Position numbers and translations under genes: made by a program. From Caryophanales bacterium UBA743 (GTDB lineage: Bacteria; Bacillota_I; Bacilli_A; RFN20; CAG-826): a stretch of DNA of 64,000 bases. Where the stretch lies: the NCBI GenBank assembly GCA_002297365.1, contig DBKT01000010.1, positions 55,600 to 119,599 on the forward strand, written 5' to 3'. The notes beneath the pieces are model-generated. The model saw only the letters and a program-made list of their open reading frames with translations, was not told where the DNA came from and did not search any database. This document shows positions 16,679-25,847 of the stretch, piece by piece (the stretch's first letter is position 1; each line of letters begins with the position of its first letter).

Positions 16679-17788
16679 TCATTTCAAAGAAAAGAAATCT
16701 CGTCTCCCGATCCTCTTTTGCTGAAGGCGCCCCTCCTCTCTCATTCTTTTTAAAAAGCGGTTGATTGTCGGTATTGAGATTTCCGTTTCTTTTTCAATTT
16801 CGAAAATGTTTAGCCCATAGGAAGCAAAAACGTTCCCAAGCGAAAGATAATAATTTAATTTTTCGTCATTTTTAATTTTTGGTTGACTATTTTTTGGAAT
16901 GCTGTATTTCTTTTTTGCCAATTCGAAGGACAAAGAAGAAATTCCATCATGAAGAAAATCGACGCAAAAGGATGCCAAATCAAAAAGGTTTCCTTTTCCC
17001 TCTTGCAGGATCTTTGAAAGCTTTGTTTTTAATTCCGCCTTGTTTCTTTCTATGAGCTGTCCCATTGTCAAAGACATCAAAGAGTAGCCTTTTTCGAATA
17101 AATATGTCGAAAGAATGTATTTGCAAAGAAAGAAGTTTTCATTGTAATAAGGCATTGAACGAAGAAAGAAAAACAAAAACAGGCTTATTTTCGTGAAAAC
17201 ATCAAAAGAGGAATCCAAGAATTGAAAAGCAAAGCTCAGCTCTTGAATGATATCCGTCTCTGAAGGCAATCCTGGGTAGCTAGAAACAAAATTTGTAGTT
17301 TCGTCAAGAGAAAGAGCGTCCGTTCGAAAAAGATGAAAACGTTGGATGTTTTTTCGGTGAAAAGCAGCGTTTCTTTTATAAACCACTTCTTCATAAACGC
17401 GGTTTAGTTCTTGAACGTTTCTAGGGGCTTTCCTTTTTCTATCAAGTATTTGTTTATACGCTTCGATGAAATAAGCGTTCGCATCTTCTTTTTCATAAAC
17501 CCAAGCAGCGAATATGCTTTCTCTTTTAAGCGGAATGAAATGTTCTTTGAAAACAAGCTCCAATTCATCAATGGCTTGTTCTCTTAAAAAACATTTTTTA
17601 GCAAAAGGGTCCATTTCATCGAAAGATTTTTGTAATGAGCATGCCTCTGACAATAAATTAAAGATTTTTCCTAAGTAGTCCAAAGAATAGAAAAAGTAAA
17701 AGCCGTGGTATAGGAACCCATTTGAATTTTCGGCCCGTTTTCCTTTTTCAAGCTCTTCTTCTAAATGATCGGTTAATTTGCTTGGCAT
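16679..17788 (-). CDS. Degenerate Fic-like protein with C-terminal winged helix
   Basis: A 369-residue protein that I place, with moderate confidence, in the Fic family by layout. An N-terminal helical part precedes a segment LRSMPYYNENFFLCKYIL, then a hydrophobic helix FEKGYSLMSL. This aligns in position with the Fic core HPFxxGNGRxxR...LxxxGYPPLSI, but the catalytic His, the GN and the Arg are absent. The C-terminus (about residues 320-369) has a winged-helix segment FEIEKETEISIPTINRFLKRM followed by GRRDFFSL, as in many Fic proteins that bind DNA. It is therefore probably not an AMP-transferase and may act as a regulator. The promoter is leaderless in geometry. Confidence 0.5.
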   Translation of the reverse strand: MPSKLTDHLEEELEKGKRAENSNGFLYHGFYFFYSLDYLGKIFNLLSEACSLQKSFDEMDPFAKKCFLREQAIDELELVFKEHFIPLKRESIFAAWVYEKEDANAYFIEAYKQILDRKRKAPRNVQELNRVYEEVVYKRNAAFHRKNIQRFHLFRTDALSLDETTNFVSSYPGLPSETDIIQELSFAFQFLDSSFDVFTKISLFLFFFLRSMPYYNENFFLCKYILSTYLFEKGYSLMSLTMGQLIERNKAELKTKLSKILQEGKGNLFDLASFCVDFLHDGISSLSFELAKKKYSIPKNSQPKIKNDEKLNYYLSLGNVFASYGLNIFEIEKETEISIPTINRFLKRMREEGRLQQKRIGRRDFFSLK

Positions 17789-17794
17789 GTTTAT

Positions 17795-17823
17795 ACTATA
17801 GGTTTTGTAATATCATTTTTCAA
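17795..17823 (-). promoter_or_regulatory. Leaderless promoter of Fic-like gene
   Basis: On the minus strand TTGAAA (17818-17823), a 17-bp spacer and TATAGT (17795-17800) are followed by six bases and the ATG at 17788. Both boxes are good, and the expected +1 is the A of the start codon. No Shine-Dalgarno is present. Confidence 0.65.
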
Positions 17824-17894
17824 TAATTTGATAAAGTATGCTATTTTTTATTACATTGTTTATAATAGTCACTTTATTATTTTTATTTGGCATG

Positions 17895-17924
17895 AAATAA
17901 CACCTGTTCACTCAGGTGTTATTT
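17895..17924 (-). terminator. Terminator of TetR gene at 17936
   Basis: AAATAACACCTG and CAGGTGTTATTT pair perfectly over 12 bp with a TTCACT loop, 11 bp after the stop codon. Confidence 0.8.
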
Positions 17925-17935
17925 TATTATTTTAG

Positions 17936-18565
17936 TCAATCAATATTGCTTAAAAGAAGTTTAATCGCTTTGCTTACAAATTTATGACGGTCCATTTCTT
18001 TGTAAGTGCCTCTTTCTTTCATGGACGCAATTCTTTCTTCTGATGGGCAAATCATCGGATATATTCCATAAAGCGCCGTCGTAAAAAGATTGATGAAGTA
18101 ATCTTTTTCTTGTTCGTTCGTTTCAGGAAATTGAACGTTTAAGGCTTCGATGAAATCGTTGTAATAGCCTTTTTCCCATTCTTGTCGATATTCCTTTAGA
18201 CGCTCTAGAGATGAATTTTCTTCAATCGCGTTTTCATAGGAAGAAATAAGCTTTAAAAGGTAAAGATGTTTTAAGACAACTTCGCTCAGTTGATTTGCGA
18301 TCTCTTCTTGGCTGATTTTCTTTTTTCCGATGGTTTTTTTAATATCGCTTCCTAGGGAGTTGTATTCTCTTAAAAGAATATCCAAAAAGATTTCTTCCTT
18401 CGAGTGATAATAATTATAAATGGATGGACGAGACAGATGTGTCAAGCCGGAAATACGTAAGAGATTAACGTATTCATAGCCATTTTTCTTGTAGAGATGC
18501 TCTGCCGCTTTCATGATGTCCTTGCGGATTTCGAGCACTTTTTCTCTTGAATAAAATTTCTTCAT
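17936..18565 (-). CDS. TetR-family transcriptional regulator
   Basis: A 209-residue regulator. The N-terminal TetR domain has the helix-turn-helix around LLRISGLTHLSRPSIYNYYH (about residues 35-54) followed by KEEIFLDILLREY. The C-terminal half is helical ligand-binding sequence without a close match I can name. AGGAG precedes the ATG. The promoter carries a perfect TGACA-N3-TGTCA palindrome overlapping the -35 box, so autorepression is likely. The gene is single; the neighbouring 4-alpha-glucanotransferase has its own promoter, so the target beyond itself is not evident. Confidence 0.85.
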   Translation of the reverse strand: MKKFYSREKVLEIRKDIMKAAEHLYKKNGYEYVNLLRISGLTHLSRPSIYNYYHSKEEIFLDILLREYNSLGSDIKKTIGKKKISQEEIANQLSEVVLKHLYLLKLISSYENAIEENSSLERLKEYRQEWEKGYYNDFIEALNVQFPETNEQEKDYFINLFTTALYGIYPMICPSEERIASMKERGTYKEMDRHKFVSKAIKLLLSNID

Positions 18566-18582
18566 TTTTAATCTCCTAAAAA

Positions 18583-18610
18583 ATTCTATAATCTAGTGAC
18601 ATTCTGTCAA
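18583..18610 (-). promoter_or_regulatory. Promoter and palindromic operator of TetR gene
   Basis: Minus-strand promoter: consensus TTGACA (18605-18610), a 16-bp spacer and TAGAAT (18583-18588). The palindrome TGACATTCTGTCA at 18597-18609 covers part of the -35 box, the expected place for a repressor. Confidence 0.7.
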
Positions 18611-18725
18611 CTGTCTTTGCCTTTTTAACCGGTTTTTGCAATGGAGGAAAACAAAAAATCAAGTGCGCTTCGTTTATTTTCCTTTTTTTACCGAACTGGG
18701 AGAATTTATTGCAATATTTACGGTT

Positions 18726-20228
18726 CTAGCGTCCGCTTGAATGAACCATATCGTATATTTTTGCGGCTCCTTCCAACGTAAAATCATCATTTTTGAAACG
18801 ATAAGACCAATTCTTATCAGAGAGCGTAGACGGATAATTGATTCGCGCTTCATTATCTAGGTGCAATAGATCTTGCATGCTTATGAAACAACCCTCTGAG
18901 GGGTAGGCAAGCGCAATTCGATTCACGGTATTGGTTAATTCATCTAACGTTTCATCCGCATAATCGACATGAAGATAGGTTGCGCATTCGCGAATTACTT
19001 TCTTATATAGGGCAAGATGCTCTTCATCGGCTTCTTTCAAAAAGCCCATCACCGTTTCATTATCGTGAGTTCCTACATAAGTCACGGAATGTTTTGGCGC
19101 ATTCCATGGTTTATTGCTATCTGGATAATAATCGTTATTGATAGCAAAAAGAACCACTTCCATCCCTGGATAGCCCGTTTCCGTAAGCAGATCGATGACG
19201 CCTTGATCGATCACGCCAAGATTTTCCGCGATAATCGGAAGTTCTTTTTTGTCTTTGAAAAGATCGAATTTAGGTCCGTCGCGCCATTCACCGATTTTTG
19301 CGTCTTCTCTTCCAAAGGGAATCTCATAAAAAGCGCTGAAACCCCTAAAATGGTCAATGCGAAGCAAATCGAATATTTGGAGATTGTCCGATATGCGTTT
19401 ATTGAACCATTGGTATCCTGTCTTCTTTTGATAATCCCAATTATAAATAGGATTTCCCCATAGTTGCCCCGATTCCGAAAAAGCATCCGGTGGAACGCCC
19501 GCTACAAAGGTTGGCTTATGTTCTCTATCAAAAAGGAATAATTCAGGATATTTATACGATTCCACTGAATCATAAGCGACATAAATAGGCATATCGCCCA
19601 TGATTTTTATGCCGTTTTCGTTCGCGTATTTTTTTAACGCTTTATACTGCTTCAAAAATTCGAATTGCGTCCATATATAAAATAGATAGAGGTCGTAATG
19701 CTTTGATATCGATTCATTTTCGCCTTCAAGGGAATAGTTTTTATCCGCGTCCTTCCAAGAAGAAAAAGGCTGATAGTTATGAATTTCTTTTAAAAGCATG
19801 TAGAAAGCGAAATCGTGATATTCCTTTTTCTCTAAGAATTTTATAAAAGAAGGATCATTCTTGTTAAAACGGGAAAAAGCCTTCTTCAAAATTGGCAAGC
19901 GAGCGTAAAAGAGCATTTGATAATTTACGCGCCTTTCTTCATGATATAGCAATGAATCGTCGATTTCCTCTTTCAAAAGGAGGCCTTCTTCCACAAGCGT
20001 ATCTAAATCAATGAAATAATAATTCAGGCCCTTGCTTGAAGGAGATTGGTATGGTGAATCGCCATAACTTGTGACATTGAGTGGCAGCATTTGCCAGATT
20101 CTCGCACCGCTTCTCTTCAAAAAATCAACAAAACGAAAAGCGCTCTTTCCCAGCGTTCCAATCCCATGGGGGGAAGGTAAGGAAAAGATGGGCAATAGGA
20201 TTCCAAAATAAGGATTGTTCTGTTTCAT
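18726..20228 (-). CDS. malQ: 4-alpha-glucanotransferase (amylomaltase, GH77)
   Basis: About 500 residues, full GH77 length. Motifs seen: SPHGIGTLGKSAFRFVDFL near the N-terminus, SPYQSPSSKGLN, the nucleophile region LLRIDHFRGF (Asp of RIDHFR), ENLGVI (acid/base Glu) and YVGTHDNET (transition-state Asp). It transfers alpha-1,4-glucan segments during maltodextrin or glycogen metabolism. I choose the ATG at 20228 because GGAG lies 7 nt upstream; a TTG at 20249 overlaps that site and is unlikely. It is divergent from the GntR/ABC operon, sharing a 115-bp intergenic region. Confidence 0.95.
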   Translation of the reverse strand: MKQNNPYFGILLPIFSLPSPHGIGTLGKSAFRFVDFLKRSGARIWQMLPLNVTSYGDSPYQSPSSKGLNYYFIDLDTLVEEGLLLKEEIDDSLLYHEERRVNYQMLFYARLPILKKAFSRFNKNDPSFIKFLEKKEYHDFAFYMLLKEIHNYQPFSSWKDADKNYSLEGENESISKHYDLYLFYIWTQFEFLKQYKALKKYANENGIKIMGDMPIYVAYDSVESYKYPELFLFDREHKPTFVAGVPPDAFSESGQLWGNPIYNWDYQKKTGYQWFNKRISDNLQIFDLLRIDHFRGFSAFYEIPFGREDAKIGEWRDGPKFDLFKDKKELPIIAENLGVIDQGVIDLLTETGYPGMEVVLFAINNDYYPDSNKPWNAPKHSVTYVGTHDNETVMGFLKEADEEHLALYKKVIRECATYLHVDYADETLDELTNTVNRIALAYPSEGCFISMQDLLHLDNEARINYPSTLSDKNWSYRFKNDDFTLEGAAKIYDMVHSSGR

Positions 20229-20291
20229 AATCGTCTCCAAAAGAGACAATGGAGATTTTACAACTTTACCGGCCTGAAATTGAACACTTCC

Positions 20292-20320
20292 TTGAACGTT
20301 TTATCTTGAAGTAATACAAT
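20292..20320 (+). promoter_or_regulatory. Promoter of GntR-ABC operon
   Basis: TTGAAC (20292-20297), a 17-bp spacer and TACAAT (20315-20320), 23 bp before the GntR start codon. An AAAGGA ribosome site follows at about 20333. Confidence 0.7.
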
Positions 20321-20343
20321 TAAGACAGTTTTAAAGGAACTTT

Positions 20344-20700
20344 ATGATTGATTTCAATGGAACCAAGCCTATTTATCAAGAGATTGTTTCTTTTTATGAA
20401 GATTTAATAGACAGAGGCGCTCTGAAAGCTGGTGAGTTAATGCCATCCGTCCGAGAAGTGGCGATTGAAGAGAAAATTAATCCAAATACCGTGGAAAAAG
20501 CCTTCACCATCCTAGTGAAAGAAGGCTATTTAAAAAACATTCCGAAAAAAGGCTTTTTTGTCTTGGAAAGAAGCCATCCGATAAGCAAAGAAAAAAGATT
20601 AAAGACAGCGGTATCCGCATTGTTGTCGGAAGGATATAAGGCTGAGGAAATCCGCGAAGCATTATCTGAATTGGAGGAGAGAAATGATCGAGATAGTTGA
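20344..20700 (+). CDS. GntR-family regulator (YtrA subfamily)
   Basis: A 118-residue regulator with an N-terminal GntR winged helix (about residues 10-75, containing LMPSVREVAIEEKINPNTVEKAF) and a short helical C-terminus without a large effector domain. This is the YtrA layout usually linked to ABC exporters. It overlaps the ATPase gene by 17 bp and should be co-translated with it, so autoregulation of the operon is likely. Confidence 0.9.
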   Translation: MIDFNGTKPIYQEIVSFYEDLIDRGALKAGELMPSVREVAIEEKINPNTVEKAFTILVKEGYLKNIPKKGFFVLERSHPISKEKRLKTAVSALLSEGYKAEEIREALSELEERNDRDS

Positions 20701-21586
20701 TCTAGATAAAACATTCGGCAAAAAAGACATGCCCGTTCACGCCGTGAAGAATCTCACCGTTTCGTTTAAAGAAGGGGTCACTGGCTTAGTTGGAGAAAAC
20801 GGGGCGGGCAAATCCACTCTTTTCCGTTTAATCGCCGGCATTGAGGAGAAAAACAATGGAAAAATTCTTGTCGATGGGTTTGCTAATACCACAAAAGAAG
20901 CAAAATCCAGGCTCTTCTTCTTGCCCGATGAGCCATATGCGCCCGCTCGCTACACGGTAAAGGAAGTTGCTAATTTCTACCATATTTTCTATGACATGAA
21001 TATGGACAAATTCAAAGAGCTCCTCCAAAAAGTCTCTTTGCCAGAAGACCGTAAAATATCTACTTTTTCCAAAGGAATGAGAAGGCAGTTATTTCTCTTG
21101 ATCGCTTTCTCGATGAAATGCAAAAACATTCTTCTTGATGAGGCCTTTGATGGATTAGATCCTCTTGTTTTGGATTTGGTCGGAGAGGAAATCGTCAAAC
21201 TTACCGCAGATGAGAAAAAGACGATCGTTCTCTCTTCTCACAATGCGTCTTCTATTCAAAAAATAGCGGACTCCATCATGATTCTCTACCGTGGTTCTTT
21301 ATCCGAAAAAGAGCAAAAAAACGATATGGGAAAAGAATTCGTGAAATATCAGCTCATAACCCGCGAACCTATTAAAAAAGAGGTTTTGGAAGGGCTGGGG
21401 CTAGTCGTTATTTCTTTAAAAAAGATCGGTTCTATAACCACAATAGTTTTCTTGAAAACCCCAAAAATAGAGTACATTATCCGTGGAGCATATTCGCCAA
21501 CCCTCATGGAACAATGCCCATTGGAAACAAGCGAAATCATCTCTTTGGAACTATTGTTCGCCAAGAAAGGAGTTTTACATGAATAA
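20684..21586 (+). CDS. ABC transporter ATP-binding protein
   Basis: A 300-residue ABC ATPase: Walker A GENGAGKST (about residues 38-46), a diverged signature FSKGMRRQL, Walker B NILLDEAFDGLD and the switch His in SSHNASS. It powers the membrane protein encoded next, with which it overlaps by 8 bp. YtrA-type operons of this kind commonly export antimicrobial or toxic compounds, but the substrate cannot be read from the sequence. The C-terminal 80 residues are an accessory region. Confidence 0.93.
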   Translation: MIEIVDLDKTFGKKDMPVHAVKNLTVSFKEGVTGLVGENGAGKSTLFRLIAGIEEKNNGKILVDGFANTTKEAKSRLFFLPDEPYAPARYTVKEVANFYHIFYDMNMDKFKELLQKVSLPEDRKISTFSKGMRRQLFLLIAFSMKCKNILLDEAFDGLDPLVLDLVGEEIVKLTADEKKTIVLSSHNASSIQKIADSIMILYRGSLSEKEQKNDMGKEFVKYQLITREPIKKEVLEGLGLVVISLKKIGSITTIVFLKTPKIEYIIRGAYSPTLMEQCPLETSEIISLELLFAKKGVLHE

Positions 21587-22715
21587 GAAAGCTTTCGTGA
21601 AATGGCAAATCAAAGAGCTCTTGCCCGTTTATATCATTTCTTTTGCCATTCTGGCCGTTGTTTTTTGGTTTAGCGTTTTAAATTCAAGCTTATTGCCTAA
21701 TGTCTATGAAGATTATCAAGGCGTTCCTCATTTGCAATATTACAATGCTTTTCCACCCATTTATGCTATAGGGGTCCCGGTTATTTTGCTTTCTTTCGTT
21801 CTTCCTTTTGGGACTTTCTCTTACCAAACGAGCCATGTTCGTTCTGATTTCTATTACCAAATTCCTTTAAAAGAAAAAGAGTTAAGAAGGCTTCGCCTTT
21901 TGCTCAATTTGGCAATTGCTTTAATAATCATCACTGTTGTCTATTGGATTGGCATTCTCCTTATTTATTTGAGACAAACTTCCCTAAACAATCAAAACGA
22001 ATATTTTAAAGAAAACCCTTTTTTCTATAGCTACATATATTTCCTGCCTTATTATCTGGTGTTGCTTTTCTCTTTTGCTTGCAATTATTTTATTTCTTCC
22101 TATTTCGTTTCCCTGGGCACAAGAACGCTCGATTCCGTTTTCTATTTGATTTTCGGACAATTCGTTTTAGGGCTGACAATTTCCTCTTTGATACTTCTAA
22201 TAACGTGCCTTTCCAACGAAAATGGCATTCTTTCCGAATTAATGGCCGCTATGCCATCCCCCTCTTTCATAGAACCCATGTGTGTCACGTATTTGTTTGC
22301 TTCTTTAGCTTTAAGAAATTTCCAAATCACTGTCTTAGAAACTATCGTACGCATCGTTTCCTGTACATGTTTCCTCTCCCTTGGATCATTCTTGGGATGG
22401 TATATGCTCTTCGGCAAGAAAGATCCATCTGGCGAATACGCTGGAAAAGGGATTCCAATTAATGTCTATACCTCTTTATACCCTCATTTTTTCGCTGCCG
22501 TAGTAGGTTTCTTCATGGCCACTTTCATCGGGGCCACAGCATCCTATGGCATTGTTATTATCGCGCCTATCTTCTTTATACTTTGGGCTGCAACGTATTA
22601 CTTCTCTATCGTCTTAATCAATGGTGGATTCCATTTTAATTCCAAAAATTGGATTATATCGGGAGGAGTCACTTTAACCATCGTTGTTTTAACAATTCTT
22701 GTTTATTTTATCTAA
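21579..22715 (+). CDS. ABC transporter membrane subunit
   Basis: I choose the ATG at 21579 (MNKKAFVKWQIKELL), preceded by AAAGGAG; the frame is open upstream only because it overlaps the ATPase gene. The product has about 378 residues and roughly 8-10 hydrophobic segments, starting near residue 15. It is a permease partner of the ATPase and has no extracellular domain of note. It is the last gene of the GntR-ABC operon, which ends in a hairpin terminator. Confidence 0.88.
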   Translation: MNKKAFVKWQIKELLPVYIISFAILAVVFWFSVLNSSLLPNVYEDYQGVPHLQYYNAFPPIYAIGVPVILLSFVLPFGTFSYQTSHVRSDFYYQIPLKEKELRRLRLLLNLAIALIIITVVYWIGILLIYLRQTSLNNQNEYFKENPFFYSYIYFLPYYLVLLFSFACNYFISSYFVSLGTRTLDSVFYLIFGQFVLGLTISSLILLITCLSNENGILSELMAAMPSPSFIEPMCVTYLFASLALRNFQITVLETIVRIVSCTCFLSLGSFLGWYMLFGKKDPSGEYAGKGIPINVYTSLYPHFFAAVVGFFMATFIGATASYGIVIIAPIFFILWAATYYFSIVLINGGFHFNSKNWIISGGVTLTIVVLTILVYFI

Positions 22716-22734
22716 AATAATTGACCCATATATG

Positions 22735-22777
22735 CAATATCTCAAAAACAAGAACTTATTTTTGAGGTATTGTTTTC
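22735..22777. terminator. Terminator between ABC permease and esterase genes
   Basis: CAATATCTCAAAAA and TTTTTGAGGTATTG form a 14-bp stem with one mismatch, followed by TTTTCTTT. The right arm overlaps the last codons of the convergent esterase gene. Confidence 0.75.
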
Positions 22778-23526
22778 TTTATAAACACGTCAATATCTTT
22801 TGCAAACCGTTCTTTTTCCGGTTCACTCGGAAGGTGATGCGTATTGTTCGGATAGATTTTATAAGTTTTGATGTTCGCCGGGGTTATTTTTTCAATCATA
22901 TCCACGCCTTTTTTCAAAATGGACGCATCTTTCATAGCCCAGGTCATCATGATCGGGCAAACGATTTTAGGCAGAAGCCTCTTTGCTTTTGCGGCAACCG
23001 TCAGCAAATCTGCCGCAGATTTCACATAAAAGCCTTTTTGGCCTCTCAAATATCTTTCGGAGTGATCGGGAAATTCTAAATCAGGCCCTTCCCATCTGAC
23101 TTTCAAAGGAGTAAAACAAAATAACTTCGTTGCCCAAGCGAATTTATTGTTTGGCATCAAAGCCGGTTCACATAGAATCAGACCGTCAAGATGATGTTCT
23201 TTCGTCAAAGTGATCGCCAGCGTCCCACCCATGGAATAGCCGAAAACGTATACCCTTTTGTACTTTTTGGCCACTTCTTCGTAACCTTTCTTCACGGATT
23301 CCATCCAATCTTTGGCACTTGTTTTTCTTAAGGCTTTAATGCTAGATGTTCCATGCCCAGGGAGGGCATGAACCACTACGGAATAGCCTTTTTCTTGAAG
23401 AAGCTTGGCCAATGGATAAAGTTCAGGGGCGGATCCGGTGAAGCCATGGATCATGAAAATGCATTCCTCAGGATTCCCTTTTAGTTCGAATCCAGGTATG
23501 AGAGCGTCGATTTCTTGTTCGGTCAT
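22756..23526 (-). CDS. Alpha/beta-hydrolase, carboxylesterase or monoacylglycerol-lipase type
   Basis: A 256-residue hydrolase. The oxyanion segment is FMIHGFTGSAPELYPLA. The nucleophile elbow GYSMGG carries the Ser near residue 96, the Asp is probably in the segment AMKDASI and the His is in NNTHHLPSE. The size and HGFTG opening fit the Est30/YvaK esterase group, which hydrolyses short acyl esters. There is no signal peptide, so it is cytosolic. No clear ribosome site precedes the ATG, and no alternative start keeps the HGFTG strand. Confidence 0.85.
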   Translation of the reverse strand: MTEQEIDALIPGFELKGNPEECIFMIHGFTGSAPELYPLAKLLQEKGYSVVVHALPGHGTSSIKALRKTSAKDWMESVKKGYEEVAKKYKRVYVFGYSMGGTLAITLTKEHHLDGLILCEPALMPNNKFAWATKLFCFTPLKVRWEGPDLEFPDHSERYLRGQKGFYVKSAADLLTVAAKAKRLLPKIVCPIMMTWAMKDASILKKGVDMIEKITPANIKTYKIYPNNTHHLPSEPEKERFAKDIDVFIKKTIPQK

Positions 23527-23644
23527 AGCAAAACCATTTTTATTTTTCGGGGCTCTCCTTGCAAGCCTTTTTTTGTAAAATTTGCGTTTATCCCATGCGA
23601 AAAACGCTTCTTTCTACTAATATAAGGGAAAAGAGATCAAAAAC

Positions 23645-25186
23645 ATGAATGCCGCTCCCCATCTTACAAAGGTAGAACGTCAAAAACTTTCTCGAAGAAG
23701 GGAATTGGAGCGCTTGGAAAAAGAATACCAAAAACCAAAAAAATTTTGGAAATGGTATTTGGCATACATGACGCTTATATTGGCATTGATTTATGTCGTT
23801 GATGAGGTCGCTACCAATCTTCCAAACTCTCTTCAAACGGAAATTAATCTGGCGATTATCGTCTGGCCTTGGGTGCAACATAGCGACCCCCTGTATTCAA
23901 TAACAACCGTTTGGAATCAAGTTTACCCTGCAAACGGAATTTCTTTTGTTCAAGAGATTCAGCAAAAAATCGCGACCGGTTTATCCGATATTAATTTAGT
24001 GCACACCCTTGCCAATTTAATGCTGATCGCTTCCATGTTCTACCGCTCTCTGTCAGACCGTTACGGAAGAAAAATATTTCTTTTTATCAACACCTTTGGA
24101 TTGGCTTTATCCTTGCTTGTCTTCTTCAGCGCGACCAATTTCATCGGTTACGTTATCTCTTTCTTTTGCCTTCGTTTCTTTGTTACGCCCGATCAACAGG
24201 TGGTCTACATCTTTGAACTTGCGCCAAAGAAATACCGTAACGCCATTTTTTCCAGCATCAAAGGAATTGCGGAATTCGGCCTTGTTTTCATTTGGCTTTT
24301 AAGAAAGGTCTTTTTGACCGCAGATCCAAACTCTTTAAATGAAAATGATATCTATGAATATAAATGGATATTCTTAACAGTCGCCATCGCGGCCATTATC
24401 ATTTCCTTCCTAGCCCTTCTTTTCGCAAGGGAATCGAACGCCTTTTTAGAACAAAGGATCTCTTATTTAAAGAAGACTCCGGAAGAGTTAGAAGAGTTCA
24501 AAAAACAAAAGGACGCATCGAAAGCGCAAGGAGGTTTCCTTTCCGCCTTGAAATATACCTTCCAAAACAAGCAGGTCCTCTTTATTTGCATAGCCACTGC
24601 TATTGCTGAGCTTTGCTATTCTGCCTGCAATAATTATTCGTCCATCTTAACCTATGGTTTTTTAGGAAGAGGCGGATTGGCTCAAGAGACAACTACTACG
24701 GTTACTTTCTTTTTCCCTTTCTCTTGCGCCTTAGTAACGTTCGCTTATGGTTTTGTTTCAGATTGGATTGGAAGAAAGAAAACTTCCATTCTTCTTCTAC
24801 CCTTCTGCACTCTATGCTTCATTCTTGAATTCCTCGGGCTTTATTATGGCTGGTCAGCATGGGTTATTGGCCTTCTTTTAGGTGGTGTTCTTGGCGCGGA
24901 TTGGGCAAATGGCGATGTGCTTTCTTTGATAGCGGGCGAAAGCGCGCCGACGAACATTCGCTCTTCCGTTATGTCCGCGTGGTCCACTTTCTTTGGAATT
25001 GGAATGATTCTCTCTTACGGAATCTCTGCATTCGTTCCTAAAATAGTGGGAACCACTTATCTGTCTCTCGCCTATCTTTGCATATCAGTTCCATCTTGGA
25101 TCATTTCTTTATGCATTTTGATGTTTTTCGTCAGGGAAACAAAAGGCGTTGATATGCACGCGAAAACAGGTGAGGTGTCTCTTTGA
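23645..25186 (+). CDS. Major facilitator superfamily transporter
   Basis: A 513-residue membrane carrier with about 12 hydrophobic segments. The MFS loop signatures are DRYGRKIF (between TM2 and TM3) and the equivalent SDWIGRKK in the second half. The long charged N-terminus (about 45 residues, rich in Arg, Lys and Glu) and an extra loop of about 30 residues near residue 270-300 are notable. The layout resembles the sugar/metabolite-proton symporter groups, but the substrate is unknown. The gene stops with TGA and is followed by a terminator shared with the convergent kinase gene. Confidence 0.85.
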   Translation: MNAAPHLTKVERQKLSRRRELERLEKEYQKPKKFWKWYLAYMTLILALIYVVDEVATNLPNSLQTEINLAIIVWPWVQHSDPLYSITTVWNQVYPANGISFVQEIQQKIATGLSDINLVHTLANLMLIASMFYRSLSDRYGRKIFLFINTFGLALSLLVFFSATNFIGYVISFFCLRFFVTPDQQVVYIFELAPKKYRNAIFSSIKGIAEFGLVFIWLLRKVFLTADPNSLNENDIYEYKWIFLTVAIAAIIISFLALLFARESNAFLEQRISYLKKTPEELEEFKKQKDASKAQGGFLSALKYTFQNKQVLFICIATAIAELCYSACNNYSSILTYGFLGRGGLAQETTTTVTFFFPFSCALVTFAYGFVSDWIGRKKTSILLLPFCTLCFILEFLGLYYGWSAWVIGLLLGGVLGADWANGDVLSLIAGESAPTNIRSSVMSAWSTFFGIGMILSYGISAFVPKIVGTTYLSLAYLCISVPSWIISLCILMFFVRETKGVDMHAKTGEVSL

Positions 25187-25196
25187 CCCTAAAATA

Positions 25197-25232
25197 AAAC
25201 CGCCGAAGGCTATTTTCCATTTTCGGCGGTTT
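25197..25232. terminator. Bidirectional terminator, MFS / cytidylate-kinase-like
   Basis: AAACCGCCGAA and TTCGGCGGTTT pair over 11 bp with a 14-nt loop, between convergent genes. Confidence 0.88.
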
Positions 25233-25238
25233 GCTCTT

Positions 25239-25847
25239 TTATTTGTCTATGTCTTTAAAACTCAAAGCCAAAATATGCGCAATTTTTTTGATGTTCTGAT
25301 TTGTCGTGTTAATCAACAAATCGTAATTGCTTCGATCGCCCCATTTTGAATTCGTATAGAAATCATAGAAAGAGCGCCTTCCTTTTTCTATTTTTTTAAT
25401 ATGCTTGACGATTTCCTTATCCGTAATGGTTTTATCCGCATTTCTCTCACGGCACCGTTTTATTTTAGATTCCAAGTCAGCATACACAAAAATACGAAAT
25501 GGATGATATTCCTTAAGAATATAGTCAGCGGCTCGGCCGATAATCACGCAAGAAGAAGCCGAAGCAAGTTTATGAAGGACTTCATTTTGCTTCGCATAGA
25601 CATCCATTGTTTGATTAAGAGGGGCATTGGAGTGTGCCCAGCTAACACCAAAATGGATTGGATACAAGGCGGTCGGGCGAGATTCGGAAATCTCTTGAAC
25701 ATACGCTTTGCTATAAGGCGTTTCTTTGATTATCTCTTCGAGAATTTCGTTGTCATAATAGGCGATACCTAGTTCGTCTGCCAAACGACGCCCTAATTCT
25801 CTTCCGCCTGATCCAAACTCACGACCAATTGTAATTAAAATGCTCAT
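25239..25847 (-). CDS. Cytidylate-kinase-like protein (AAA_26 family)
   Basis: About 202 residues. I choose the ATG at 25847 because it starts the family N-terminus MSILITIGREFGSGG and is preceded by AAGGTGAC. The glycine-rich nucleotide loop GREFGSGGRELG and the following IAYYDNEIL are typical of the cytidylate-kinase-like family, which is common in Bacillota and distinct from Cmk itself. The Arg-rich segment KIKRCRERNADKTITDKE resembles the kinase lid. The substrate is unknown. Confidence 0.85.
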   Translation of the reverse strand: MSILITIGREFGSGGRELGRRLADELGIAYYDNEILEEIIKETPYSKAYVQEISESRPTALYPIHFGVSWAHSNAPLNQTMDVYAKQNEVLHKLASASSCVIIGRAADYILKEYHPFRIFVYADLESKIKRCRERNADKTITDKEIVKHIKKIEKGRRSFYDFYTNSKWGDRSNYDLLINTTNQNIKKIAHILALSFKDIDK

